Positions 8,089 through 15,676 of a stretch of 64,000 nt of DNA are shown here, piece by piece. Source of the DNA: AC-49 sp963817035 (GTDB taxonomy: Bacteria > Actinomycetota > Thermoleophilia > Solirubrobacterales > Solirubrobacteraceae). The translations under genes and the position numbers were made by a program. The stretch's first letter is position 1; every line of letters starts with the position of its first letter. The notes beneath the pieces were generated by a model. That model saw only the letters and a list, made by a program, of their open reading frames with translations, made no database searches and was not told the origin of the DNA. The stretch lies in NCBI GenBank assembly GCA_963817035.1, contig CAWFMM010000004.1, positions 1,178,001-1,242,000 on the forward strand, written 5' to 3'.

Positions 8089-8475
8089 ATGGCCGACGCC
8101 AACTACCCGGCCGACCTGCTCTACCACTCCGACCACGACTGGGCCCGTATCGATGGCGAGACGGCCACCTTCGGGATCACCTGGTACGCGCAGGACGAGC
8201 TCGGCGATGTCGTCTTTTTCGATCTCCCCGACGTGGGCAAGACCGTGACCGCGGGCGAGCCCTACGCCGAGGTCGAGTCGGTCAAGGCGGTCTCCGACGT
8301 GATCGCCCCGATGAGCGGCGAGATCATCGCCGTAAACGACGGGCTCACCGGGTCGCCGGAGCAGATCAACGACGACCCCTATGGCGAGGGCTGGCTGGTC
8401 AGGGTGGCGCTGTCGGATCCGTCGCAGGCTGACACCATGCTCGACCACGAGGCGTACGCCGCCCTGCTGACGTGA
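8089..8475 (+). CDS. gcvH: glycine cleavage system H protein
   Basis: Small lipoyl carrier that shuttles the aminomethyl intermediate between the P, T and L proteins. The 128-residue sequence has the lipoyl domain with the modification motif 'EVESVKAVSD'; Lys66 is the lipoylated residue. 'HDWARIDGETATFGIT' and the C-terminal 'GEGWLVRV' are typical. It starts three bases after gcvT and overlaps gcvPA by four bases. Confidence 0.97.
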   Translation: MADANYPADLLYHSDHDWARIDGETATFGITWYAQDELGDVVFFDLPDVGKTVTAGEPYAEVESVKAVSDVIAPMSGEIIAVNDGLTGSPEQINDDPYGEGWLVRVALSDPSQADTMLDHEAYAALLT

Positions 8476-9857
8476 GCCGCTACACCTCCGTCACAGCCGA
8501 CGACCTTCGGATGATGCTCGCCGCGATCGGCGTTGCGTCGGTCGACGACCTGTTCGAGCGCCAGGTCCCGGGCGCGTTGCGCCTCGACGCGCCGCTGAAC
8601 CTGCCCGACCCGATGGGCGAGCAGGAGGTGTTCGCCCACCTCTCAGAGCTCGCCTCGCGCAACGTCTGTGCCGAGGACGAACTGACCTTCGTCGGCGGCG
8701 GGATGTACGACCACTACGTCCCGGCGATCATCGACATGCTGATGTCGCGCAGCGAGTTTCTTACCCCGTATACGCCCTATCAGCCCGAAGTCTCCCAGGG
8801 CACGTTGCAGGTGATGTTCGAGTATCAGACCGCGATCTCCGAGCTCACGGGGCTTCCGGTCTCCAACGCCTCGGTCTACGAGGGCCCCAGCGCGGTCGCG
8901 AGTGCGGGCTACCTCGCGCGGCTGGCGAACAAGCGCCCGACGTTCGTCGTCTCGGCCGGCCTGCATGAACATTCGCTGCAGACGCTGCGCACGTACGCGC
9001 ACGGCTACGGCGCCGAGATCGTCGAGGTGCCGCTGACCGACGGGGTCACCGATCCGGACGCCTGGGCCCAGGCGATCGACGAGACCACGGGCGCGGTCTT
9101 CGTCCAGCAGCCCAACGCGCTCGGCGCGGTCGAGGATGTCGCCGCGCTGGCCGCGGTCGCCCATCAGCGCGCGGGCAGCGAGTGCGTCGTCGTCGGGTCC
9201 TATGACCCGATCTGCCTGGGCATCCTCGTCTCGCCCGGCGAGTGTGGCGTTGACGTCTGCGTTGGCGAGGGCCAGTCGCTGGGTAATCGCCTGGACTTCG
9301 GCGGCCCGTCGTTCGGCTTCTTCGCCGCGACCGAGGCGCACCTGCGCCAGATGCCGGGCCGGATCGTCGGCGAGACGACCGACGTCGACGGAAAGCGCGG
9401 CTTCGTCCTGACGCTGCAGACTCGCGAGCAGCACATCCGCCGCGAGAAGGCGACGTCGAACATCTGCACCGCGCAGGCGCTCAACGCGCTCGGCGGGATG
9501 GTCTACCTGGCGTGGTTGGGCCGCAGCGGGTTCGTCGAGCTCGGCGAGCTGCTGCTCCAGCGCACGCACTACGCCCGCGAGGCGCTGACCGCGATCGACG
9601 GCGTCAGTGCGCTGCACGAGCAGCCGGTGATCCGGGAGTTCGCGCTGCGCCTCGACGTCGGTGATGGCGCCGCGCGCGACGCGGTTCTCGAGCGTTGCCG
9701 CGACCACGGCGTCAATCCCGGCCTCGCGTTCTCCGACGACGGGTTGATCGTCGCCCTGACCGAGCAGCGTTCGCGGCAGGACATCGACCGGCTCGCCGAC
9801 GTGCTCGGCGCCGCCGTCGCCGCGGTCCGCAACGAGCATGCGGAGGTGCCGGCATGA
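8472..9857 (+). CDS. gcvPA: glycine dehydrogenase (decarboxylating) subunit 1
   Basis: N-terminal half of the P protein, which in this organism is encoded as two polypeptides. With GcvPB it forms the PLP enzyme that decarboxylates glycine onto lipoyl-GcvH. The 461-residue product carries 'FVGGGMYDHYVPAIID', 'TPYTPYQPEVSQGTLQ' and 'EYQTAISELTGLPVSNASVYEG' in the usual order. It does not carry the PLP lysine, which lies in the other subunit. Its GTG start overlaps the gcvH stop (GTGA), and its stop overlaps the gcvPB ATG (ATGA). Confidence 0.96.
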   Translation: MSRYTSVTADDLRMMLAAIGVASVDDLFERQVPGALRLDAPLNLPDPMGEQEVFAHLSELASRNVCAEDELTFVGGGMYDHYVPAIIDMLMSRSEFLTPYTPYQPEVSQGTLQVMFEYQTAISELTGLPVSNASVYEGPSAVASAGYLARLANKRPTFVVSAGLHEHSLQTLRTYAHGYGAEIVEVPLTDGVTDPDAWAQAIDETTGAVFVQQPNALGAVEDVAALAAVAHQRAGSECVVVGSYDPICLGILVSPGECGVDVCVGEGQSLGNRLDFGGPSFGFFAATEAHLRQMPGRIVGETTDVDGKRGFVLTLQTREQHIRREKATSNICTAQALNALGGMVYLAWLGRSGFVELGELLLQRTHYAREALTAIDGVSALHEQPVIREFALRLDVGDGAARDAVLERCRDHGVNPGLAFSDDGLIVALTEQRSRQDIDRLADVLGAAVAAVRNEHAEVPA

Positions 9858-11338
9858 TCGGCGAGGCCCCGGTGCGCACGATCTTCCAGAAGGGCGCGCC
9901 TGGTCGCCGCGCGTTCCAGTGCCCCGACATCGACGTCGACGTCGTCGACGGCCTGCTGCCCGCGTCACTGCGCCGCGCGACGCCGCCGGCGTTGCCTGAG
10001 ATCTCCGAGCCCGAGATCGTGCGCCACTACGTCAACGTCTCGAAGCGCAACTTCGATCTCGACTCGGGCTTCTACCCGCTCGGCTCGTGCACGATGAAGC
10101 ACAATCCGCGCTTGCACGAGCGCGTCGCGGCGCTGCCCGGCCACGCGCGCCTCCACCCGCTGCAGGTGCCGCGTCACGCGCAGGGTGCGCTCGAGCTGAT
10201 GTTCAATCTCGAACGCGCGCTCGGCGAGATTTCGGGCCTGCCGCACGTCTCGTTGCAGCCCAGCGCCGGCTCGCACGGCGAGCTCGCGGGCGTCCTTCTG
10301 ACCCGCGCGTACCACGAGGCGCGGGGCGAGGACCGGCGCAGGATCCTCACGCCCGACACCGCCCACGGCACGAACCCGGCGACGGTGACGATGGCCGGCT
10401 GCGAGGTGGTCAAGGTCGGCACGAACCCCGACGGCGGCGTCGACTTGGACGACCTGCGGGAGAAGGCGACGACCGACATCGCGTGCCTGATGCTGACCAA
10501 CCCCAACACGCTGGGGATCTTCGACCCGAACATCGAGGAGATCGCCAAGATCGTCCACGCCGTCGGCGCGACGCTCTACTACGACGGCGCGAACCTCAAC
10601 GCGATCATGGGCGCGTGCCGGCCGGGGGAGATGGGCTTCGACATCGTCCATTTCAACCTGCACAAGTCGTTCACCCAGCCCCATGGCGGCGGCGGTCCGG
10701 GAGCAGGGCCGATCGCGGTTTCGGACCGTATGGCGCCGTATCTGATGAACCCGCGGATCGTGCGCTCGGACGCCGACGGCTCGTTCGACCTCATCTGCGA
10801 TGAGGCCGAGGACGCGACCTCGATCGGTCGCCTGCGCGGCTTCCACGGCAACTACGGCTGCTTCGTGCGCGCCTACGCCTACATCTGTTCGCTCGGTGCG
10901 TCTGGTCTGAAGGACGCATCGGAGGTCGCGGTGCTCAACGCCAACTACCTGCTCGCGCGGCTGCGCGAGCTCGGCGTGCTCGAGCAGCTGCCGCTCGCGT
11001 TCGGCGAGCTCTGCATGCACGAGTTCGTGCTCAGCGGCGGGCCGATGAAGCGCGAGCTGAAGGTCACGACGCTCGACGTCGCAAAGCGGCTGCTCGACCA
11101 CAACGTGCATCCGCCGACCGTCTACTTCCCCCTGCTCGTCGACGAGGCGATGCTGATCGAGCCGACCGAGACCGAGACCCGCGAGACGCTCGACGACTTT
11201 GCTCAGGCGCTGGCCGAGATCCTGCGTGAGGCGGCGCAGGACCCGGAGATCGCCAAGACCGCGCCGCACACGACGCCGGTCCGGCGGTTGGACGAGGCGG
11301 GCGCGGCGCGCCATCCGGTGCTTCGCCAGGTGCTCTGA
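9854..11338 (+). CDS. gcvPB: glycine dehydrogenase (decarboxylating) subunit 2
   Basis: PLP-carrying half of the split P protein. The 494-residue sequence has 'DLDSGFYPLGSCTMKHNPR', 'PSAGSHGELAG', 'HGTNPATVTMAG' and the PLP-lysine region 'FNLHKSFTQPHGGGGPG', where Lys271 should form the Schiff base. The C-terminal 'HPPTVYFP' and 'EPTETETRETLDDF' blocks are typical. The ATG at 9854 overlaps gcvPA. The frame is open further upstream, but that is a shadow of gcvPA. The operon ends here; a palindromic repeat follows within 10 bases. Confidence 0.96.
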   Translation: MIGEAPVRTIFQKGAPGRRAFQCPDIDVDVVDGLLPASLRRATPPALPEISEPEIVRHYVNVSKRNFDLDSGFYPLGSCTMKHNPRLHERVAALPGHARLHPLQVPRHAQGALELMFNLERALGEISGLPHVSLQPSAGSHGELAGVLLTRAYHEARGEDRRRILTPDTAHGTNPATVTMAGCEVVKVGTNPDGGVDLDDLREKATTDIACLMLTNPNTLGIFDPNIEEIAKIVHAVGATLYYDGANLNAIMGACRPGEMGFDIVHFNLHKSFTQPHGGGGPGAGPIAVSDRMAPYLMNPRIVRSDADGSFDLICDEAEDATSIGRLRGFHGNYGCFVRAYAYICSLGASGLKDASEVAVLNANYLLARLRELGVLEQLPLAFGELCMHEFVLSGGPMKRELKVTTLDVAKRLLDHNVHPPTVYFPLLVDEAMLIEPTETETRETLDDFAQALAEILREAAQDPEIAKTAPHTTPVRRLDEAGAARHPVLRQVL

Positions 11339-11347
11339 CCCGCCACC

Positions 11348-11363
11348 AGGGGTCAGATCCCTT
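11348..11363. repeat. partial copy of the 73-bp palindromic repeat
   Basis: AGGGGTCAGATCCCTT is one mismatch from the left palindrome of the element beginning at 11379 and is followed by the same GAGT. Only this arm is present; the next full element starts 15 bases later, so this is probably a truncated tandem copy. Confidence 0.6.
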
Positions 11364-11378
11364 GAGTCGGTCCGCATC

Positions 11379-11451
11379 AAGGGGTCAGACCCCTTGAGTG
11401 GAGGAGACTCAGAAAATCTCAGCGCGTGTGCACGGAGGGGTCTGACCCCTT
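11379..11451 (+). repeat. 73-bp palindrome-bounded intergenic repeat, copy 1
   Basis: The left end is AAGGGGTCAGACCCCTT (11379-11395), itself a near-perfect palindrome. The right end, 11435-11451, is its inverted copy with one mismatch. The 39-base core contains GACTCAGAAAATCT at 11406-11419. Copy 2 at 22137-22209 has the same length, ends and orientation, and the same core block at the same offset. Size and shape resemble a REP/BIME-type element or a very small MITE. It lies between gcvPB and trpS, 18 bases before the trpS -10 box. Confidence 0.8.
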
Positions 11452-11469
11452 CGCGGTGCTGCACGCGGG

Positions 11470-11475
11470 TAGCCT
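11470..11475 (+). promoter_or_regulatory. leaderless -10 box for trpS (TAGCCT)
   Basis: TAGCCT is 8 bases upstream of the trpS ATG, identical in sequence and spacing to the boxes before gcvT and hisC. Confidence 0.5.
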
Positions 11476-11483
11476 GAGGCCCG

Positions 11484-12476
11484 ATGCGCATCTTCTCCGG
11501 GATCCAGCCGACGGGCCGCAAGCACCTCGGCAACTACATCGGCGCCATTCGCCAGTACGTCGACGGGCAGGATCGCGGCGAGGCGATCTACTGCATCGTC
11601 GACCTGCACGCGATCAGCGTCGCCTATGACCCCGCCGAGCTGCGCGAGCGCGTCTACGACACCACGGCGATCCTGCTCGCCGCGGGCCTGGACCCCGAGC
11701 GCTGCATCCTGTTTCGCCAGTCCGACGTGCCCCAGCACAGCGAGCTGACGTGGCTGCTCTCGAGCGTCACCGCGGTCGGCGAACTCAACCGCATGCACCA
11801 ATTCCGCGACAAGTCGGTCGCCCAGCGCGAGCTGGTCTCGGCAGCGCTGCTGTTCTACCCGGTGCTCCAGGCCGCCGATGTGCTGGTCTACCGCGCCGAC
11901 GAGGTGCCGGTCGGCGAAGACCAGCGCGAGCATCTCGAGCTGATGCGCGACGTCGCGCGGCGCTTCAACGCGCGCTTCGGTGAGGGCGTCCTCGTCGTCC
12001 CCGAGCACCGGATCCCCGCGGTTGGCGCGCGGATCATGGACCTCCAGGACCCGACGTCGAAGATGTCGACCTCGAACTCGAGCGTGGAGGGAACGGTCTA
12101 CGTGCTCGACGAGCCCGACGCGATCGTCAAGAAGTTCAAGCGCGCCGTCACGGACTCCGACAACGAGATCCGCCGATCGCCCGACAGGCCAGGGGTCTCG
12201 AACCTGATCGAGATCCTCGCGGCCGCGCGCGGCGAGAGCCCGGAGGCGGCCGAGACGTCGCTGGCCGGCGCGCGCGGCTACGGCGATCTCAAGAGCGCGA
12301 CCGCACAGGCGGTCATCGACCTGCTGCACCAAACCCAGGAGGCCTACGCGTCGTTGCGGGCCGACGAGGGCCGCCTCGACGAGATCCTCGCCGACGGTGC
12401 CCAGCGCGCCGAGGCGATCGCTGCGCCGGTGCTCGCTGACGTGCGCGCGGCGATGGGATTCGGCCGCGCGCGCTGA
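11484..12476 (+). CDS. trpS: tryptophanyl-tRNA synthetase
   Basis: Class Ic aminoacyl-tRNA synthetase that charges tRNA-Trp. The 330-residue protein opens with 'RIFSGIQPTGRKHLGNYIGA', containing the HIGH-equivalent 'KHLGN', and has the KMSKS-equivalent 'SKMSTS' near residue 195. 'QSDVPQHSELTWLLSS', 'YPVLQAADVLVYRADEVPVGEDQREHLEL' and 'GARIMDLQDPTSKMS' are in the family order. Length is normal for a short bacterial TrpRS. The ATG is supported by the -10 box. Transcribed apart from gcvPB. Confidence 0.97.
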   Translation: MRIFSGIQPTGRKHLGNYIGAIRQYVDGQDRGEAIYCIVDLHAISVAYDPAELRERVYDTTAILLAAGLDPERCILFRQSDVPQHSELTWLLSSVTAVGELNRMHQFRDKSVAQRELVSAALLFYPVLQAADVLVYRADEVPVGEDQREHLELMRDVARRFNARFGEGVLVVPEHRIPAVGARIMDLQDPTSKMSTSNSSVEGTVYVLDEPDAIVKKFKRAVTDSDNEIRRSPDRPGVSNLIEILAAARGESPEAAETSLAGARGYGDLKSATAQAVIDLLHQTQEAYASLRADEGRLDEILADGAQRAEAIAAPVLADVRAAMGFGRAR

Positions 12477-12500
12477 TCGCGCGCCCGCCGATGCGCTCGC

Positions 12501-12506
12501 TAGGCT
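12501..12506 (+). promoter_or_regulatory. leaderless -10 box for scpA (TAGGCT)
   Basis: TAGGCT stands 7 bases before the GTG at 12514. It supports that codon as the scpA start, since the reading frame itself stays open well into trpS. Confidence 0.5.
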
Positions 12507-12513
12507 CGTCGCC

Positions 12514-13263
12514 GTGAACGTTGCCGCGCTCGAGCTCGACCTCGAGGTCTTCACCGGACCCTTCGACCTGCTGCTGACACTCGTCCTGCGCGAGGAGATT
12601 GAGCTCGCCGAGGTTGAGCTGGCCGATGTCGTGCTCGCCTATCTCGACCACCTCGAGTCCAAGGGCGAGCTCGACCTCGAGGCGGCGACCGAGTTCCTCG
12701 TCCTGATCGCCGCGCTGCTCGAGTTGAAGTCGCGCCTGCTGCTCGACTCCGACGACGAGGACCTGCTCGAGTTCGAGCCTGGCGAAGCGGCCGAGGAGCT
12801 GCTCGCGCGGCTGCTGGAGGCGCGGCGCTACCGCCAGGCGGCCGAGCACCTCGAGGAGCTGCTGACTGCCCAGGACGGCCGGCGTTTCCGCGCCGCGCCG
12901 CTGCCTGCTGGGCTGCGCCGCGTGACCTACGACGACGCCGGCGCGGTCTATGCGCCCGACCAGCTCGGCGCGGCGATCGGTGGCCTGCTGCGCCTGCCCG
13001 CGCCGATCGATCTGCGCCACCTGAACATCCCGCGCGTCTCGGTCGCCGAGCGCCTCGCGCATCTGCGCGGGCTGCTGGGCCGTGGAGCGTGCAGCTTCGA
13101 CGAGGCGGTGGCCGGCGCCGACCGGGTGACCGTCGCGGTGACGCTGTTCGCGCTGCTCGAGCTCTACAAGCAGGGCGAGGCGACGTGGCATCAGTCCGTG
13201 CCGTTCGGCGACATCGCGATCGAGCCGCTGCGGTCCGACGGACCGGCGAGGATGTCGGCATGA
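12514..13263 (+). CDS. scpA: chromosome segregation and condensation protein ScpA (kleisin)
   Basis: Kleisin subunit that bridges the Smc heads with ScpB to form bacterial condensin. The 249-residue protein begins 'FTGPFDLLLTLV', the hallmark of ScpA, has an acidic helical middle, and ends with a winged-helix-like segment 'RVTVAVTLFALLELYKQGEATWHQSVPFGDIAIEPL'. The GTG at 12514 is chosen from the family N-terminus and the -10 box. It overlaps scpB by four bases. Its partner smc is at 60600-63845 in this window. Confidence 0.94.
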   Translation: MNVAALELDLEVFTGPFDLLLTLVLREEIELAEVELADVVLAYLDHLESKGELDLEAATEFLVLIAALLELKSRLLLDSDDEDLLEFEPGEAAEELLARLLEARRYRQAAEHLEELLTAQDGRRFRAAPLPAGLRRVTYDDAGAVYAPDQLGAAIGGLLRLPAPIDLRHLNIPRVSVAERLAHLRGLLGRGACSFDEAVAGADRVTVAVTLFALLELYKQGEATWHQSVPFGDIAIEPLRSDGPARMSA

Positions 13264-13874
13264 GCGAACTCGCGCGGATCCTCGAGGCGCTGCTGTTCCT
13301 GTCGCCTGAGCCGGTCGCCGCAGCCGAGCTCGCCGAAGCGGCGCAGTGCTCGCCCGACGAGCTGGCCGAGGCGCTGGCCGAGCTGCGCGAATGCTTCGCG
13401 CCAGGCGCGCGCGGGATCGAGCTGACCGATGTTGCGGGTGGCTACACGCTGAGCAGCGCGCCCGACACCGAGGGGGCGGCGCGCCGGCTGCTGGCCAAGC
13501 CACGCACCCCGCCGCTGACGCCGGCCCAGGCCGAGACGCTGGCGATCGTCGCGTATCTCGAGCCGGTGTCGCGGCCCGAGATCACGCGGATCCGCGGCGT
13601 CAGCGCCGACTCGGCGTCGTCGACGCTGCTCGAACGCGGCTTGCTCGAAGAGGTCGGCCGCTCGCAATTCGGCGCCGTCCTGTACCGCACGACGCCGCTG
13701 TTCCTCAAGCTCTTCGGCCTGGGCTCCCTCGGCGACCTTCCCGACCCCGGCCAGTGGGACCCGACGCCCGACGAGGAAGCCGACCTGCGCGAGCGCCTCC
13801 TACGCGCCGGCGATGCCCGCGCCGGCATCCCCGATCAGCCGGCCGTGCCGGCGGCCACGGTCGCGGCGAGTTGA
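13260..13874 (+). CDS. scpB: segregation and condensation protein ScpB
   Basis: Dimeric double winged-helix protein that binds ScpA. The 204-residue product has 'RILEALLFLSPEPV' at the start and 'PLTPAQAETLAIVAYLEPVSRPEITRIRGVSAD' with 'RGLLEEVGRSQFGAVLYRTTPLFLKLFGLGSLGDLP' in the second domain, all typical. The ATG overlaps scpA (ATGA). Its last 40 bases overlap the 3' end of rlmN on the other strand. Confidence 0.95.
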   Translation: MSELARILEALLFLSPEPVAAAELAEAAQCSPDELAEALAELRECFAPGARGIELTDVAGGYTLSSAPDTEGAARRLLAKPRTPPLTPAQAETLAIVAYLEPVSRPEITRIRGVSADSASSTLLERGLLEEVGRSQFGAVLYRTTPLFLKLFGLGSLGDLPDPGQWDPTPDEEADLRERLLRAGDARAGIPDQPAVPAATVAAS

Positions 13875-14830
13875 CCGCACGCCGCGGCGATCTCGCGGCC
13901 GCGGGTCAGACGGACGGTCGCGCGCAGGCCGTGCTCCTCCAGCGCCGCCAGGAACGCGGCGATCGTGTCGCGATCTGAGCCGTCGTACATCCCGGTCGGG
14001 TTGTACGGGATCAGGTTGACCTTGAAGACGCTGCGGTCGAGCACCCGCGCCAGCGCAAGCGCCTGCGCCGGGGAGTCGTTGATGCCCTTGAGCATCACGT
14101 ACTCGATGAAGACGAGCCGGCGCTTGGCCTTGTAGAAGCCACGGCACGCTTCGAGCACGTCGTGCAGGGGATAGCGGTCGTTGACGGGCATGATCTGCGA
14201 GCGCAGGTCGTCGTCGGGCGCGTGGAGGCTGAGCGCAAGGCGGATCGGCATCTCGGTCGTCGTCAGCCGCTCGATCCCGGGGATCCAGCCGACGGTCGAG
14301 ATCGCGGTGCGGCGATGGGTGATCCCCAGATCGGGCAGCCGTTCGCACGCACCCAGCACGTTGTCGAGGTTCATCATCGGCTCGCCCATGCCCATGAACA
14401 CGCAGTGGTCGATCGGTTCGATGCGGCGAAAGTGCAGCGCCTGGTCGAGGATCTCCGACGCCGTCAGGTTGCGACCGAACGCCATCGTGCCCGTCGCGCA
14501 GAACGTGCAGGTCAGCGGGCAGCCCGACTGTGAGCTGACGCAGATCGAGCGCCGGCGGTCGCGATAGCGCATCAGCACCGCCTCGACCGGGCGGTTGTCG
14601 TGGGTCGTGAACAGCGCCTTGACCGTGCCGTCCTTCGCGCTCGCCTCGTCGACGAGCGTCAATGTCGAGAACGGCACCCGTTCGCTCAGCTGAGCGCGCA
14701 GCGCCGCCGGCAGGTTGGTCATCTGCTCGTAGCCGTCGGCGCCTCGGGCGGCCCAGTCCCACACCTGGCCGGCGCGGAACGTGGGTTCGCCGAGATCGGC
14801 GAGGGTCAAGGACAGCAGCTTGAGATCCAT
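13835..14830 (-). CDS. rlmN: 23S rRNA (adenine2503-C2) / tRNA (adenine37-C2) methyltransferase RlmN
   Basis: Radical-SAM methyltransferase modifying A2503 of 23S rRNA and A37 of some tRNAs. The 331-residue protein carries the cluster motif 'SGCPLTCTFCATG' (CX3CX2C), followed by 'CVFMGMGEPMMNLDNV' and 'LALSLHAPDDDLRSQIMP', and ends with 'TVRLTRGREIAAACGQLA', which contains the second catalytic Cys. The ATG at 14830 fits family length and a TACAGT box 9 bases upstream. A longer frame exists but runs into rluB. It is transcribed divergently from rluB with only 21 bases between the two start codons. Confidence 0.95.
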   Translation of the reverse strand: MDLKLLSLTLADLGEPTFRAGQVWDWAARGADGYEQMTNLPAALRAQLSERVPFSTLTLVDEASAKDGTVKALFTTHDNRPVEAVLMRYRDRRRSICVSSQSGCPLTCTFCATGTMAFGRNLTASEILDQALHFRRIEPIDHCVFMGMGEPMMNLDNVLGACERLPDLGITHRRTAISTVGWIPGIERLTTTEMPIRLALSLHAPDDDLRSQIMPVNDRYPLHDVLEACRGFYKAKRRLVFIEYVMLKGINDSPAQALALARVLDRSVFKVNLIPYNPTGMYDGSDRDTIAAFLAALEEHGLRATVRLTRGREIAAACGQLAATVAAGTAG

Positions 14831-14838
14831 CGCGCATC

Positions 14839-14844
14839 TACTGT
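14839..14844 (+). promoter_or_regulatory. leaderless -10 box for rluB (TACTGT)
   Basis: TACTGT lies 7 bases before the ATG at 14852 and is the mirror of the rlmN box, within CTACTGTAG. Polymerase could not occupy both at once. Confidence 0.45.
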
Positions 14845-14845
14845 A
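14840..14845 (-). promoter_or_regulatory. leaderless -10 box for rlmN (TACAGT on minus strand)
   Basis: Read on the minus strand, TACAGT lies 9 bases before the rlmN ATG. It overlaps by five bases the plus-strand box for rluB, so the two promoters share one AT-containing patch. Confidence 0.45.
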
Positions 14846-14851
14846 GGGACC

Positions 14852-15676
14852 ATGCGCCTGGCCAAGTTCCTCGCTCACGCCGGCGTCGCGTCGCGTCGCG
14901 GCGCCGAAGAGGTGATCGCTCAGGGCCGGGTCACGGTCGCGGGCAAGCGTGTCCTGGACCCCGCGCGCGACGTCGACGGATCACGCGAGGTCTGTGTCGA
15001 CGGCCAGCCGGTCGAGATCGAGAGCAAGACGATCGTGCTGGCGCTGAACAAGCCGGCCGGCGTCGTCTCGACGGCCAAGGATCCCCAGGGCCGGCTGACC
15101 GTCGTTGAGCTCGCCGGCGATCGCGGGGTGCGGCTCTATCCCGTGGGGCGCCTTGACGCCGACTCCACCGGCCTGCTGCTGCTGACCAACGACGGTGAGC
15201 TGGCCAACCACCTGATGCACCCCCGCTATCAGGTGCCGCGCACCTATCGCGCCGTCGTCGCCCAGGGTCCCGTTGGCTCGGGGGCGATCAAGAAGTTGCG
15301 CGAAGGCGTGGTTCTCGACGACGGCCGCACCGCGCCCGCCCAGGTCAAGCGCCTGGAGCCCAACGTGATCGAGCTGATCCTGCGCGAGGGCCGCAAGCGC
15401 CAGGTGCGGCGGATGTGCGAAGCGGTCGGCCACCCGGTCAAGTCGCTCACGCGAACCGCGTTCGGGCCGCTGGTCCTCGGCGAGTTGCGCGAAGGGTCGT
15501 TGCGAGCGCTGAACCCCGCGGAGGTCGAGGCGCTACGGCAGGTCGGCGCGACGGCTAAGCCGCGACGGGCAACAAAGCCGCTGGGTCAGCCACCGCGTCC
15601 GAAGCCGCAGGGTCAGTCCCGGGCTCGAGCTCCCCGCCAGGGGGCGCGTGGGAGTCGCTCGGCGCGGCCGAAATGA
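14852..15676 (+). CDS. rluB: RsuA/RluB-family pseudouridine synthase
   Basis: Converts a uridine of rRNA to pseudouridine, most likely in 23S rRNA given its neighbours. An S4 RNA-binding domain opens the 274-residue protein ('MRLAKFLAHAGVASRRGAEE'), followed by the catalytic domain with 'VGRLDADSTGLLLLTNDGELA' (catalytic Asp) and 'LREGRKRQVRRMCEAVGHPV'. A basic Pro/Arg/Gln-rich tail of about 40 residues follows the family core, and its coding region overlaps the end of the minus-strand gene by 122 bases. The scpA-scpB-rluB association is common. Confidence 0.92.
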   Translation: MRLAKFLAHAGVASRRGAEEVIAQGRVTVAGKRVLDPARDVDGSREVCVDGQPVEIESKTIVLALNKPAGVVSTAKDPQGRLTVVELAGDRGVRLYPVGRLDADSTGLLLLTNDGELANHLMHPRYQVPRTYRAVVAQGPVGSGAIKKLREGVVLDDGRTAPAQVKRLEPNVIELILREGRKRQVRRMCEAVGHPVKSLTRTAFGPLVLGELREGSLRALNPAEVEALRQVGATAKPRRATKPLGQPPRPKPQGQSRARAPRQGARGSRSARPK

